From Streptomyces sp. NRRL F-2580 (lineage in GTDB: Bacteria; Actinomycetota; Actinomycetes; Streptomycetales; Streptomycetaceae), in contig NZ_JOIR01000035.1 of assembly GCF_000720115.1 (NCBI RefSeq), positions 79,950 through 143,949 of the forward strand: 64,000 bases of DNA, read 5' to 3'. The translations under genes were made by a program, and so were the position numbers. This document shows positions 37,388 to 45,441 of the stretch, piece by piece (position 1 is the first letter of the stretch; each line of letters starts with the position of its first letter). The notes below the pieces were generated by a model. That model did not search any database, was not told the origin of the DNA, and saw only the letters and a program-made list of their open reading frames with translations.

Positions 37388-38170
37388 ATGCCCCTGCCGA
37401 TCCCCTCCCGTGCCGTCCCCGCCGTACTGGCCGGAGCCGTGGCCGCCCTGCTGGCGGCGTGCGCGCCCTCGGTCGCCGCCGGTGCCTCGGCTCGCCCGCA
37501 GACACCCGCGGCGCCCGCCTCGGCCCCGGCCGCCCCGGGCACCCCGTCCGCGGCGAACCCGTCCGCGCCCGGACCGTCCGCCGCGGTCCCCCCGGCCGTC
37601 GCCGCTCCCTCGGCGCCGCAGCCCGTGGGCCCGGGCGCCGGCGTCCCGACCCGGGCCTCGACGCTGTCCATCCCCTCGGTGGGCATCTCGGGACTGCGCG
37701 TGATGCCGTACGAGGGCACCACCGACGACGTCCCGGGGACCCGCATCCAGAACCTCGGCGTGGCGGCCAGCCCGTACGGAAATCTGGGCGGCGTCGGACC
37801 CGGTCAGGTGGGCAACTTCCTGATCACCGCGCACCGTCTCTCGGCGGGCGGTCCGCTGCGCGACCTGCCCTCCGTGGACATGGGCGACACGGTCGTCGTG
37901 ACCCTCGGGAAGGTGGAGTACACCTACGAGATCGTCGCAACCCGCAAGACGTCCTTCCGCTCCGAGCGCTCGCTCGGGGAACAGCGCGCGGCCGTGCCCG
38001 GGGCGCCCGGTACGGCCCCCACCCTGGCCATGATCACGATCTCGACCTGCGCCACGCCCGAGGATCACGCGGAGGGCAACTTCTGGAGCGACGCCCAGGG
38101 CAATCCCGAGCACCGGATCGACAAGATAGGCGTGCTGCGCAAGACCTCCGCGGACACGCCCGCCTCCTGA
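37388..38170 (+). CDS. Sortase with lipobox-like N-terminus
   Basis: 260 residues, ATG with GGAAG at six bases. The N-terminal AVPAVLAGAVAALLAACAPS ends in a lipobox-like LLAAC, followed by about 70 Pro/Ala/Ser-rich residues that would cross the wall. The sortase domain (about residue 95 on) has the catalytic His in NFLITAHRLSAGGPL, the Cys in LAMITISTCATPED and the Arg in NPEHRIDKIG. Sortases join LPxTG-like proteins to peptidoglycan. The TISTC form is closest to the actinobacterial class E type, though I am not certain of the class. No sorting-signal substrate gene is adjacent. Confidence 0.85.
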   Translation: MPLPIPSRAVPAVLAGAVAALLAACAPSVAAGASARPQTPAAPASAPAAPGTPSAANPSAPGPSAAVPPAVAAPSAPQPVGPGAGVPTRASTLSIPSVGISGLRVMPYEGTTDDVPGTRIQNLGVAASPYGNLGGVGPGQVGNFLITAHRLSAGGPLRDLPSVDMGDTVVVTLGKVEYTYEIVATRKTSFRSERSLGEQRAAVPGAPGTAPTLAMITISTCATPEDHAEGNFWSDAQGNPEHRIDKIGVLRKTSADTPAS

Positions 38171-38367
38171 TGCACCCGGAGGCCCGCAGGGGTGCCCGGC
38201 GGACCTCTCTTACCGACGGGTAGTTTCCAGCCAAATACTGGCATCGTGCTGACATGCTCCTGACAGTTCAAGGTGGCTGTGGGACTCTCCCGGCACGCAC
38301 TCCGCACCCTCTGAGAGGCCCAGCGCCTCGCCCACCCCCACCAGTACGTGGCATGGAGGAGCGAACC

Positions 38368-38907
38368 ATGAGGCACACCACGCACATCAAGCACGGCACC
38401 CGCATCTCACGCATCGCCGGAATCGCGGCGCTCGTCGTCGCAGCGGCCTTCACCGGCACCGGCACCGCCCTCGCGCACACCCCCGGCGCCTCGGCCGCCG
38501 ACCAGAAGGTCGACGGCGTGATCGTGGTCGCCGGCAACAGCTGCAGCTGGACCAACGCGAGCACCAGCGCCGCCGCCCCGGCCGCCCTCACCGTCGACCG
38601 CACGACCATCAACGCGCCGGGAGGCAACCTGGCCTGCGGCGGTGGCATCGCCGCCTCCCTCAACAACAACCCCGCTTTCACCTTCGACGACACCGCCGGC
38701 ACGGCCCGGACCGACCTGATCGACATCACCGGCCGGCAGAGCTTCATCTCCTGCCGCTACAAGGCCACGAACATCGTGTGGGACCGCGACGGGACGAGCC
38801 GGAAGTACATCAACCGCGCCTTCACCGCCGCCAAGACCTCGGGCAGCTTCCTCTGTCCGGGCTCCGTCAACACCCCGGCCGGGGACGCGTCCATGCTGTT
38901 CCGCTGA
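38368..38907 (+). CDS. Secreted protein of unknown function, 179 aa
   Basis: ATG at 38368 with GGAGGA seven bases upstream. Twin-Arg-like but probably Sec signal (RISRIAGIAALVVAAAFTGTG, cleavage near TALA). The mature chain of about 145 residues has four Cys (GNSCSWTN, NLACGGG, SFISCRYK, GSFLCPG), probably two disulphides, and is Asn/Thr/Ala-rich, suggesting a beta-rich exoprotein. No catalytic motif was recognised. It starts about 200 bp after the sortase gene but lacks an LPxTG-type C-terminus, so it is not an obvious substrate. Confidence 0.75.
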   Translation: MRHTTHIKHGTRISRIAGIAALVVAAAFTGTGTALAHTPGASAADQKVDGVIVVAGNSCSWTNASTSAAAPAALTVDRTTINAPGGNLACGGGIAASLNNNPAFTFDDTAGTARTDLIDITGRQSFISCRYKATNIVWDRDGTSRKYINRAFTAAKTSGSFLCPGSVNTPAGDASMLFR

Positions 38908-38915
38908 GACGGCCC

Positions 38916-38949
38916 CTGCGGCGGACCCCGGCCCGGGGCTCCGCCGCAG
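38916..38949 (+). terminator. Terminator hairpin
   Basis: Stem ctgcggcgga / tccgccgcag with an inner ccccg / cgggg pairing, nine bases after the stop of the secreted-protein gene. Confidence 0.65.
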
Positions 38950-39278
38950 AGTCCCGCCGAAACCGGGAGACGGGCCCACGGATTGTCTGGTCTCGCCTCG
39001 CTGTCGGGCGGGGGAGGGCCGTGTGGACGATGACGACCAGCAGTCCGCGTACGCCGTGGACCGGCGCGTCGAGCTGTCCCGGGAGAGGGAGGGGCTCATC
39101 GGCGAGGTCCGCACGCCGGGCCCCGCGCGGGGAATCCCCGAACCGACCGACTTGCTGCGCCCGCCGCGCGCGGCTTCGCCGCCCCGAGGGCCCGATGGCG
39201 CCAGTCGCTGAGACGCTGGTGGCGGGGTGCCTGGACCTCGAAGAGGGAGCGGTGTGACCACCGCTGACCAGGGCGGCG
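38950..39278. other. 329 bases without a supported gene
   Basis: A GTG-led frame at 39023-39211 (DDDDQQSAYAVDRRVELSRERE and onward) reads protein-like for its first 35 codons and then turns Pro/Arg-rich. It might be the decayed 5' end of the gene that follows, but nothing identifies it. Confidence 0.3.
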
Positions 39279-39608
39279 ATGTTCGCCGTCCTCCTCGGCT
39301 TCGGGGACGTGCTCCACACGCGCTTCGCATTCCCGCGGATCTTCGACGACCTCCAGCGGGCCGTGGCGGCGAGCGAGGACGCGGAGGCTCTCAGCCGGAC
39401 GTTCGCCTGGGCCGTCTCGCGCGGTGGGGGCGGCTACGGCCAGGGACGCGGGGCGATCCTCTCCCAGCTCGCCGCACTGCTGGTCCTGCGCCACGACCTC
39501 CTCCACGATCCCGAGGACATCGTCCGGGCCGTGTGGTTCCTCAAGGACGCGGACCGGCTCATGCCGCGCCGTGCCGCCGACAGGCGCGCGCTCGCCCGGC
39601 ACCGGTGA
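39279..39608 (+). CDS. Hypothetical protein, 109 aa
   Basis: Protein-like, helical sequence (LLGFGDVLHTRFAFPRIFDDL, AILSQLAALLVLRHDLLHDP, DIVRAVWFLKDADRLMPRRA). The stop TGA overlaps the GTG of the next frame, indicating coupling. Ribosome-binding sequence before the ATG is weak; the true start may be upstream in a decayed region. Function not recognised. Confidence 0.45.
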   Translation: MFAVLLGFGDVLHTRFAFPRIFDDLQRAVAASEDAEALSRTFAWAVSRGGGGYGQGRGAILSQLAALLVLRHDLLHDPEDIVRAVWFLKDADRLMPRRAADRRALARHR

Positions 39609-39994
39609 ACGCCCTCACCACCCAGGGCCTGGCCCTGCGCAGACCGGAGGACTTCACCACAGCCGACGCGGTGCTGCGACGCCGAGCGCCGGACGACCCG
39701 GGATGGCTGCCGCAGGTCCTGACCGGGCGGGCCACGCTCGCCCGCCGCTCGCGGCCTGGCGGGGCCTGGACCGCCTCAGCCAGGAGAGGCTGCTGCAGTC
39801 GACCGACTTCGACTTGGCGACCGGCGCGGCCGCCGCCCAATTGGCGACGGCTCGACGTGCACACCGATCTGAAGGTGCCTCAGCAGGTGTGCCCCGAGCT
39901 GGCCGAGCGCCTCACGAGAGTGCGCGTACTCCTGGAGGAGGCCCGGGACCCGTCGGCGCGCACGGGCCGGTCCCGCCGACTGCCGCTGCCGTAA
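39605..39994 (+). pseudogene. Hypothetical gene with two compensating frameshifts
   Basis: The GTG at 39605 overlaps the previous stop. The first 45 codons (GLALRRPEDFTTADAVLRRR, GWLPQVLTGRATLARR) and the last 40 (LDVHTDLKVPQQVCPELAER, TRVRVLLEEARDPSA) are protein-like in one frame. The middle is Arg/Pro/Gly-rich there but sensible in another frame (LAAWRGLDRLSQERLLQSTD, FDLATGAAAAQLAT). Two opposite indels, near 39740 and 39845, would explain this. The frame remains open, so a protein with an altered middle could still be made. Confidence 0.45.
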
Positions 39995-40221
39995 CGGGGT
40001 GCGGACTTTCGTTTGTCAAGTCCCGAAAGGTCGCGGCATGACGTGGTTCGGGGGAGCGGGCTTACTCAGGAGATGGACGCACGCGCAGTGCGTGGGTCCC
40101 GGTCCAAGGTCCAGATGCCCAGGTTCCACCTCGGGATGTGGAGGCGTTGACGGTTCGGAAGGAGTGAGCGCATGCGAGTCACCACGGTCTCCCCGCTGCC
40201 CTGTGTCCGGGGGCGAGTGTC

Positions 40222-42885
40222 ATGAGTTCCCTGCCTCCTTCCTCCGAGCGCCCCACTGGTCCGCCGCCCGGCCCGTTGTCGGGCAGGGGCGCGCAGGCGG
40301 AGCCACCGCCCCCGCCGCCCCCTCGGCAGCCATCAGGGCCTCCGCCCCCCTCGGGACCCCCGTCGGGGCCCGTTCCGGTCTCTTCGGCCGGGTCTTCGCC
40401 GCCGTCGGCGGGTCGTGGACGGATGCGCGGGTGGCGATCCCGCAGGGCCGTACTGACCGTGAGTACGGCGGTGGCCGTGGTGTCGGCGGTGGTCCTCAGT
40501 TTCACCGTGCTGGGCGGGAACACCGCGGCGGGCGGTGAGGTCTTCCTCCAGGCCGCTCCGGAGGCCGGGCCCGACCCGTTCACTCCGTCGACGGCCACAC
40601 AGGCCGAGAGCGTCGCCAAGGCCATGCCCATGACCGCCGGCGAGAAGACGAAGGACGGCGCGAGCACGGCGCGTACTGCGAACGCCACGGGCGGTGCGCG
40701 CACGCTCGAGGTCGACGGCGGGTATCCCGGGCTGTACGGGGGGACACGGAACGTCGTGAGCTGTGACGTCGAGAAGCAGATCCGGTTCCTCACGCAGCAC
40801 CCGGACAAGGGCAGGGCGTTCTCCACCTCGCTGGGTATCCGGCAGCCCGAGATTCCCTCGTACCTGCGGTCGCTGACACCCGTCCGGCTGGGTTGGGACA
40901 CCCGGGTCACCAATCACGGCTACCGGAACGGCGCGCCGACCAGCTACCAGGCGGTCCTGCAGGCGGGCACGCCCGTCCTGGTCGACGGGCGTGGCGTGCC
41001 CAGGGTCCGCTGCGCCTGCGGCAACCCCCTGGGCCCGCCCGTCGCGGTCAGGGGCAGGCAGACGTACAGCGGCGAGAAGTGGTCCGCGTTCCGGTCCTCC
41101 GGCCTCGTCGCGGTCAAGCCCGCCGTGAAGCCGGTGAAGGCCGTCACGGTCTTCGACGAGGACCGGAGGGGTTGGTACGAGCGCCCGAGCGGAGCGGCGG
41201 AGGGCGAGCACGACCGCGAGGTCCCGCCCCCGAAGGGCCAGACCCCCGGCTCTGCCTACCCGGTCCTCCCGGCGGCCCACCCGGCCTCCGTCCAAACGCC
41301 CCCGGACACGAGCCCGAACAAGATCCCGGGCAACGCGCCTGGCCAGGTACCGGGCCAGAACCCGGGGAACGCCCCCGGCCAGGTGCCGAACGAGAACCCG
41401 GGCAACGCCCCTGGTCAGCAGCCGGGCCAGCCGCCCGGGAGGGGCACCGACCAGGACCCGGGCAAGGCTCCGGGGAACATCCCGGGTCAGAACCCCGGGA
41501 ACGCCCCGGGCGACGTCCCGGACCAGGCCCCTGGGAAGGCACCGACCGTAGCCCCAGGCCAGAAGCCGGGCGAGGACTCGGGGCAGGTACCGGGCCAGGA
41601 GCCCGGCAAGACCCCAGGCCAGGCGCCCGGCGAGGACGCGGGCAAGGCTCCCGGGAAGACGCCGGGGCAGGACCCGGGCGAGGCACCGGGGCACGAGCCG
41701 GGCAAGGACCCGGGCAAGGCTCCTGGGAAGGAGCCGGACAAGGCCCCGGGGAAGGCGCCTGACCAGCAGCCCGACAAGGGGCCCGCCCACGATCCGGCGA
41801 AAGTGCCCGGCCAGGAAGGGGGCAAGGAGCGCAGCCAGGACCCGGACCAAGCCCCCGGGAAGGAACCGGACAAGGGCCAGGAGCCTGGCGAGGCCCTAGG
41901 AAAGGACCCTGCGAAGGAAACGGCGAAGGAGCCGGCCCAGGAGTCCGGCCATGAGCCGGGAGACGAGCCGGGGAAGGCGCCGGGCAAGAAGTCGGGCGAA
42001 CAGTCTGGCAAGGAGTCGGGCGAACAGTCTGGCAAGGAGTCCGGCCAGGACCCGGGCAAGTCGCCCGGCGAGAACCCGGGCAAGGATCCCGGAAAGCCGA
42101 CGGGCAAGGACCCCGGTAAGGAGCCTGGCGAAGACCACGGGAAGACACCCGGCAAGGAGTCGGAGCAGAAGCCCGGCAAGGAGCCGGGCGCGGACTCGGA
42201 GAAGGTGCCGGGCAAGGAACCAGCCAAGGCGCCGGGGAAGGAGCCTGGCAAGGCCCCCGGTCAGGACCCGGCGAAGGTGCCGGGTCAGGAGTCGGGCCAG
42301 AAGTCCGGCAAGGAGTCGGGTGAGAACCCGGGCAAGGAAGCGGTACCGGACAAGGCCCCTGAGAAGGCACCGGGCAAGGACTCGGGTCGGGAGTCCGGCC
42401 AGGAACCGGACAAGGGCCCGGGAAAGGAGTCGGGGAAGGCGCCCGGCCAGGAGCCCGACAAGGGGCCCGCCCACGATCCCGCGAAGGTGCCCGGCCACGA
42501 CCCTGGCAGGGGGTCGGACCGGGGCCCGGACAAGGCTCCTGACAAGGTTCCGGAGGCCGACCCAACGCCCGGCCACGCAACAGACAAGGCTCCCGGGAAC
42601 ACGCCGGAGTCCGGCCAGGCGCCGGGCAACGCCCCGGACAAGGGCGCCGGCAAGGGGCGGGGCAAGGACTCCGGTCCGGGTCAGGCTCCCGGCAATGCGC
42701 CGGCCCAGGATTCCGGCACCGGCACCGGCACCGGCACCGGCACCGGCACCGGCACCGGCAACGGTCCGGCGAACGCGCCGAGCCAGCAGTCAGGTGGGAG
42801 CAGGGGCAAGGCCCCCGGCAACGAGTCGGGGCGGCAGCAAGGCGGGGGTTCCAGAGGCGAGTCGGGGGAGGAGCAGTCGGGGTGA
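40222..42885 (+). CDS. DUF6777-type membrane protein with long PGK-type repeat tail
   Basis: 887 residues. Residues 1-70 are Pro/Ser/Gly-rich; a single helix (AVLTVSTAVAVVSAVVLSF) at about 74-94 anchors it with the bulk outside. Residues about 105-320 form the conserved domain: GGEVFLQAAPEAGPDPFTPSTA, DGGYPGLYGGTRNVVSCDVEKQ, VRLGWDTRVTNHGYRNGAPTSYQAVLQAGTPVLVD and VRCACGNPL. From about residue 370 to 860 it is almost only tandem pentapeptide-like units (KAPGKxPG, QEPGKxPG, DPAKVPGQ), many Lys/Asp/Glu, forming a charged Gly-Pro stalk. Normal homologues have a far shorter tail. Unit copies repeat with small changes, for example a PDKGPAHDPAKVPG block occurs twice. Confidence 0.82.
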   Translation: MSSLPPSSERPTGPPPGPLSGRGAQAEPPPPPPPRQPSGPPPPSGPPSGPVPVSSAGSSPPSAGRGRMRGWRSRRAVLTVSTAVAVVSAVVLSFTVLGGNTAAGGEVFLQAAPEAGPDPFTPSTATQAESVAKAMPMTAGEKTKDGASTARTANATGGARTLEVDGGYPGLYGGTRNVVSCDVEKQIRFLTQHPDKGRAFSTSLGIRQPEIPSYLRSLTPVRLGWDTRVTNHGYRNGAPTSYQAVLQAGTPVLVDGRGVPRVRCACGNPLGPPVAVRGRQTYSGEKWSAFRSSGLVAVKPAVKPVKAVTVFDEDRRGWYERPSGAAEGEHDREVPPPKGQTPGSAYPVLPAAHPASVQTPPDTSPNKIPGNAPGQVPGQNPGNAPGQVPNENPGNAPGQQPGQPPGRGTDQDPGKAPGNIPGQNPGNAPGDVPDQAPGKAPTVAPGQKPGEDSGQVPGQEPGKTPGQAPGEDAGKAPGKTPGQDPGEAPGHEPGKDPGKAPGKEPDKAPGKAPDQQPDKGPAHDPAKVPGQEGGKERSQDPDQAPGKEPDKGQEPGEALGKDPAKETAKEPAQESGHEPGDEPGKAPGKKSGEQSGKESGEQSGKESGQDPGKSPGENPGKDPGKPTGKDPGKEPGEDHGKTPGKESEQKPGKEPGADSEKVPGKEPAKAPGKEPGKAPGQDPAKVPGQESGQKSGKESGENPGKEAVPDKAPEKAPGKDSGRESGQEPDKGPGKESGKAPGQEPDKGPAHDPAKVPGHDPGRGSDRGPDKAPDKVPEADPTPGHATDKAPGNTPESGQAPGNAPDKGAGKGRGKDSGPGQAPGNAPAQDSGTGTGTGTGTGTGTGNGPANAPSQQSGGSRGKAPGNESGRQQGGGSRGESGEEQSG
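41310..42800 (+). repeat. Long degenerate repeat tract encoding xPGKx units
   Basis: Imperfect 12-15 bp units such as ccgggcaaggacccgggc and ccgggaaggcaccg recur over about 1.5 kb. A longer block (gacaaggggcccgcccacga at about 41775 and again at about 42458) marks internal duplication. The tract is also open in antisense frames, a side effect of its composition. Confidence 0.9.
42715..42756 (+). repeat. Hexanucleotide microsatellite (ggcacc)7
   Basis: Seven perfect ggcacc units encode (Gly-Thr)7 near the C-terminus of the DUF6777 protein. Expansion or contraction would change length without breaking the frame. Confidence 0.95.
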
Positions 42886-43301
42886 TCCGTTGGTTCGGAT
42901 ACCCCGGCGATGATGCTCCGGCTGAGCCACCGCAGGCTGGTGCTGCGGTGGCTGCGCAACGGCCTGATGCCGTCGCTGGGGTTGGCAAGGCTCCGGGTCG
43001 ACGGAACGGTGGCCTGGGGCCGGAGCCCCGTCCTGGAGCCGGGCGTTGCGATCCGTACGGCTTCTGTGCCGTCCAGCCCAGCGCACCGGCCTGCGCCCAG
43101 CCAGGGCGGGAGGACATCGTCCGGGGGCGGAACGCGAAGCCGGCTGCCGATGCCGGACCGGCAGCCCAGCCCAGCCCAGCCCGGCCCGGCCCGGCAGCCC
43201 GGCCCGGCCCGGCAGCTCGGCCCGGGCGCGCCGCGCGGACGGCTCAGGTCAGCGCAGCGATTCCTTCGGTGGGCGCTCGCGCAGGGCTCCGTACGCGATG
43301 A
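42882..43301 (+). CDS. Possible coupled small ORF, 139 aa
   Basis: A GTG overlaps the stop of the DUF6777 gene (GTGA), and GGAGGAG lies eight bases upstream. The product starts MIRWFGYPGDDAPAEPPQAG, has a CDPYGFCAV pair of Cys and ends in a Pro/Ala/Arg-rich region over the low-complexity tract at 43160-43222. Third positions are less G/C rich than in neighbours, and the end overlaps the convergent oxidoreductase gene by about 50 bp. It may be real, recent or spurious. If it is rejected, 42886-43248 holds no gene. Confidence 0.25.
   Translation: MIRWFGYPGDDAPAEPPQAGAAVAAQRPDAVAGVGKAPGRRNGGLGPEPRPGAGRCDPYGFCAVQPSAPACAQPGREDIVRGRNAKPAADAGPAAQPSPARPGPAARPGPAARPGRAARTAQVSAAIPSVGARAGLRTR
43161..43222. 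repeat. Low-complexity cagccc/cggccc tract
   Basis: Direct repeats of cagccc, then cggccc, with a longer unit ending ggcagcccggcccggcccgg repeated twice. Confidence 0.85.
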
Positions 43302-44490
43302 AGTAGGCCGGGACGCGGTTCAGCCACCGGGACTCGGTGATGAGCTCAGTCATCCGCTCGGCCCGCCGCGCATTGCCGAACGCGGTGCGCCCGGCCAGCA
43401 GCGGTTCGATGACCTGGGTGTGGGCAAGGCGTTGGAGGCCCTGGGTCGTCACCGTGGTGGGCCAGCGGCGGCGTTGGACGCGGCGCACGTCGTGCAGTCC
43501 TACGGACCCTTCGCGCAGCGGCCGTACGAGGTGGCGGGCGGCGGCCACGGCGTCCTGTACGGCGAGGTTGATGCCGATGCCGCCGACGGGTGACATCGAG
43601 TGGGCGGCGTCGCCGATGCACAGCAGCCCGGGGCGGTGCCAGCGGCGCAGCCGGTCGAGCCGTACGTCGAGCAGTTTCACCTCGTCCCAGGAGGTGAGCG
43701 CATGGCTTCGGCCTGCCAGCCACGGGGCGGCGTCCGTGAAGCGGGTCATGAAGCGCTCCAGCCCCTCGGCGCGGCGCTCGGCGTCGGTCCCCTTGGGGAT
43801 GAGCGCGGCGCACTGCCAGTAGTCGCCGCGGTCGATGAGCGCGGTGAAGAACCGGTCGCCCAGGCCGCCCACGAGTCCGCTGGGGTCGTCCTCGTGGCGC
43901 GGCAGGCGGAACCACCAGGCGTCCATCGGGCAGGGGAAGTGTTCCAGGCCGAGCTCGGGCAGCGCCCTGGCCAGTGAGCCGCGGCCGTCGCACGCCACGG
44001 TCAGGGTGGCCCGGAGCTCGCCGGTGCTGCCGTCCGCGGAGCGGTAGCGCACGCCCCTGACGCGGCCGCGCTCGATGAGGAAGGAGGTCGCCTCGGTGTC
44101 CATGCGCAGGTGGAAGGAGGGTTCGCGGCCCGCTTCGTCGGCGAGGAGGTCGAGGAGGTCCCACTGGGGCACCATCGCGATGTAGTTGTACTTCCCGTGC
44201 AGCGCCCCGATGTTCCCGATGGTGACCAGGGACCGGTCCGGTCCGAGGGGCAGCTGCACGGTGGTCACGCGGCGCTGCGGCAGCCGGGCGAACCGTTCGG
44301 CGAGGCCGATGTCGTCGAGGAGCGAAAGGGTGCTGGGGTGCACGGTGTCACCGCGGAAGTCGCGCAGGAAGTCGCCGTGTTTCTCCAGCACCGTCACCTC
44401 CACACCGGCCCGGGCCAGCAGGAGCGCCAGCACCATCCCGGCCGGCCCGCCTCCCACCACGCAGCACGTCGTGCGCTCCACGGCAACCAC
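43249..44490 (-). CDS. FAD-dependent aromatic-ring-type oxidoreductase
   Basis: 413 residues. CCVVGGGPAGMVLALLLARAGVEVTVLEK is the FAD dinucleotide motif, LTVACDGRGSLAR the DG motif and LLCIGDAAHSMSPVGGIGINLAVQDA the GD motif of group A flavin monooxygenases. It lacks the C-terminal thioredoxin-like domain of the Rox type and is closer to the single-domain 400-residue branch. The substrate is unknown. The neighbouring ABM gene on the same strand (89 bp upstream) could mark a small quinone or aromatic catabolic unit. Confidence 0.88.
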   Translation of the reverse strand: MVAVERTTCCVVGGGPAGMVLALLLARAGVEVTVLEKHGDFLRDFRGDTVHPSTLSLLDDIGLAERFARLPQRRVTTVQLPLGPDRSLVTIGNIGALHGKYNYIAMVPQWDLLDLLADEAGREPSFHLRMDTEATSFLIERGRVRGVRYRSADGSTGELRATLTVACDGRGSLARALPELGLEHFPCPMDAWWFRLPRHEDDPSGLVGGLGDRFFTALIDRGDYWQCAALIPKGTDAERRAEGLERFMTRFTDAAPWLAGRSHALTSWDEVKLLDVRLDRLRRWHRPGLLCIGDAAHSMSPVGGIGINLAVQDAVAAARHLVRPLREGSVGLHDVRRVQRRRWPTTVTTQGLQRLAHTQVIEPLLAGRTAFGNARRAERMTELITESRWLNRVPAYFIAYGALRERPPKESLR

Positions 44491-44578
44491 TCCCTTCGCG
44501 GGCCCGGGTGAGCCCCAGAGGAGGTATACCGCACCGGGGGTGGCGGGGCCGGTAACGGCGACCCAGGCCTGACCGGTC

Positions 44579-44881
44579 CTAGTAGGGGCTGTGCATGGTG
44601 AGGAAACGGATGTCGAGGTCGGTCTCCAGGTAGTCCATGCGCCGCTCCCAGAAGGCCCGCATGTGGGGGAGGGCGAGGTGGGCGTCGAGGTCGGCCCGGG
44701 AGCGCCAGGCCTCGTAGAAGACGAAGGTGCCGGGCTCGTCGCGATCCTCGTGGAAGTGGTACTCCAGGCACCCGGACTCCTGCCGGGTCGGCTCGACGAA
44801 CGACAGCAGGAGTTCCTTCAACTCCCCGGCGCGTTCGGGTAGGGGGCGCGCGGTGCCGACGAGTGCGAACGGCTGGGACAT
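44579..44881 (-). CDS. Antibiotic biosynthesis monooxygenase (ABM) family protein
   Basis: 100 residues from ATG at 44881 with GGGGAG upstream. FALVGTARPLPERAGELKELLLSFVEPTRQESGCLEYHFHEDRDEPGTF and FYEAWRSRADLDAHLALPHM are the ABM ferredoxin-like fold. Such dimeric cofactor-free enzymes oxidise quinols or protect against quinone stress. It is divergent from an ArsR regulator gene, with two identical-type operators between, so it is very probably the regulated target. Confidence 0.9.
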   Translation of the reverse strand: MSQPFALVGTARPLPERAGELKELLLSFVEPTRQESGCLEYHFHEDRDEPGTFVFYEAWRSRADLDAHLALPHMRAFWERRMDYLETDLDIRFLTMHSPY

Positions 44882-44900
44882 GCAGGGTTCTCCCCCCGAT

Positions 44901-44922
44901 AGGTACAATGAATCTCGTACCT
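44901..44922. promoter_or_regulatory. ArsR-type operator 1
   Basis: 22-bp dyad AGGTAC-N10-GTACCT in the ABM/ArsR divergent region. It shares its arms and several centre bases (atg, aatc) with operator 2. Confidence 0.7.
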
Positions 44923-44943
44923 TCTGCACGCTACCGAACTCAT

Positions 44944-44965
44944 AGGTACGATGCAATCCATACCT
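44944..44965. promoter_or_regulatory. ArsR-type operator 2
   Basis: 22-bp dyad AGGTAC-N10-ATACCT, 43 bp from operator 1, that is about four helical turns. It ends 18 bases before the ArsR start codon. Confidence 0.7.
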
Positions 44966-44982
44966 TAAGGAAGGTGTCCCGA

Positions 44983-45318
44983 ATGCCCGACGGTGAAGGT
45001 CACCCGGACGTCGAGGAGATCGAGCTCGGCCCGGTACTCTCCGCGCTGGCGGATCCGCTGCGCCGCCGCGTGGTGCGCGAGCTGGCGGCCGGACCGGACG
45101 GCGCGGCACGGACGTGCAGCTCCTTCGGACTGCCGGTCTCCAAGGCGACCGTCACGCACCACTTCCGCGCGCTGCGCGAGGCAGGGTTGATCCGCCAGGT
45201 CGACCGGGGCAACAGCCGGATGGCCAGCCTGCGCCGGGCCGACATCGAGCAGCGGTTCCCCGGACTGCTGGGCATCGTGGCGGCCGAGTCGGCCGACTCG
45301 GCGACGTCGGCGGAGTGA
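44983..45318 (+). CDS. ArsR-family winged-helix regulator
   Basis: 111 residues, ATG with GGAAGG upstream. LSALADPLRRRVVRELAAG (first helices), FGLPVSKATVTHHFRALREAGLIRQVDRGN (recognition helix and wing) and SLRRADIEQRFPGLL are typical. There are no metal-ligand Cys pairs of the CxC type; the single Cys in RTCSSFG sits near the recognition helix and could sense oxidants or electrophiles. It likely represses itself and the divergent ABM gene through the two AGGTAC dyads. Confidence 0.9.
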   Translation: MPDGEGHPDVEEIELGPVLSALADPLRRRVVRELAAGPDGAARTCSSFGLPVSKATVTHHFRALREAGLIRQVDRGNSRMASLRRADIEQRFPGLLGIVAAESADSATSAE

Positions 45319-45333
45319 TCTCAGGGCCGGGAC

Positions 45334-45376
45334 GCGCCTCGGTCCCGAACCCCAGACGGGTTCGGGACCGAGGCGC
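45334..45376. terminator. Strong bidirectional terminator
   Basis: Perfect 19-bp stem starting gcgcctcggtcccgaaccc with a 5-base loop (cagac), between the convergent ArsR and CsbD genes. Confidence 0.85.
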
Positions 45377-45441
45377 ATCCGTGCGACTGGCGGCATCCGC
45401 GCATCCGCGGTGCGGTTCCGCGCAGCCGGCGTGCGGTCAGG

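Noticed and set aside
41310..42800. Regular repeats resembling a CRISPR array
   Set aside because: Units are 12-15 bp, in frame and without unique spacers of constant length; they are protein-coding repeats.
41144..43117. Long minus-strand open frames (up to about 650 codons) across the repeat gene, rich in Pro/Cys/Arg or in LPGSLPG units
   Set aside because: They mirror the plus-strand PGK repeats. Only the plus frame has a start, a membrane helix and a conserved domain.
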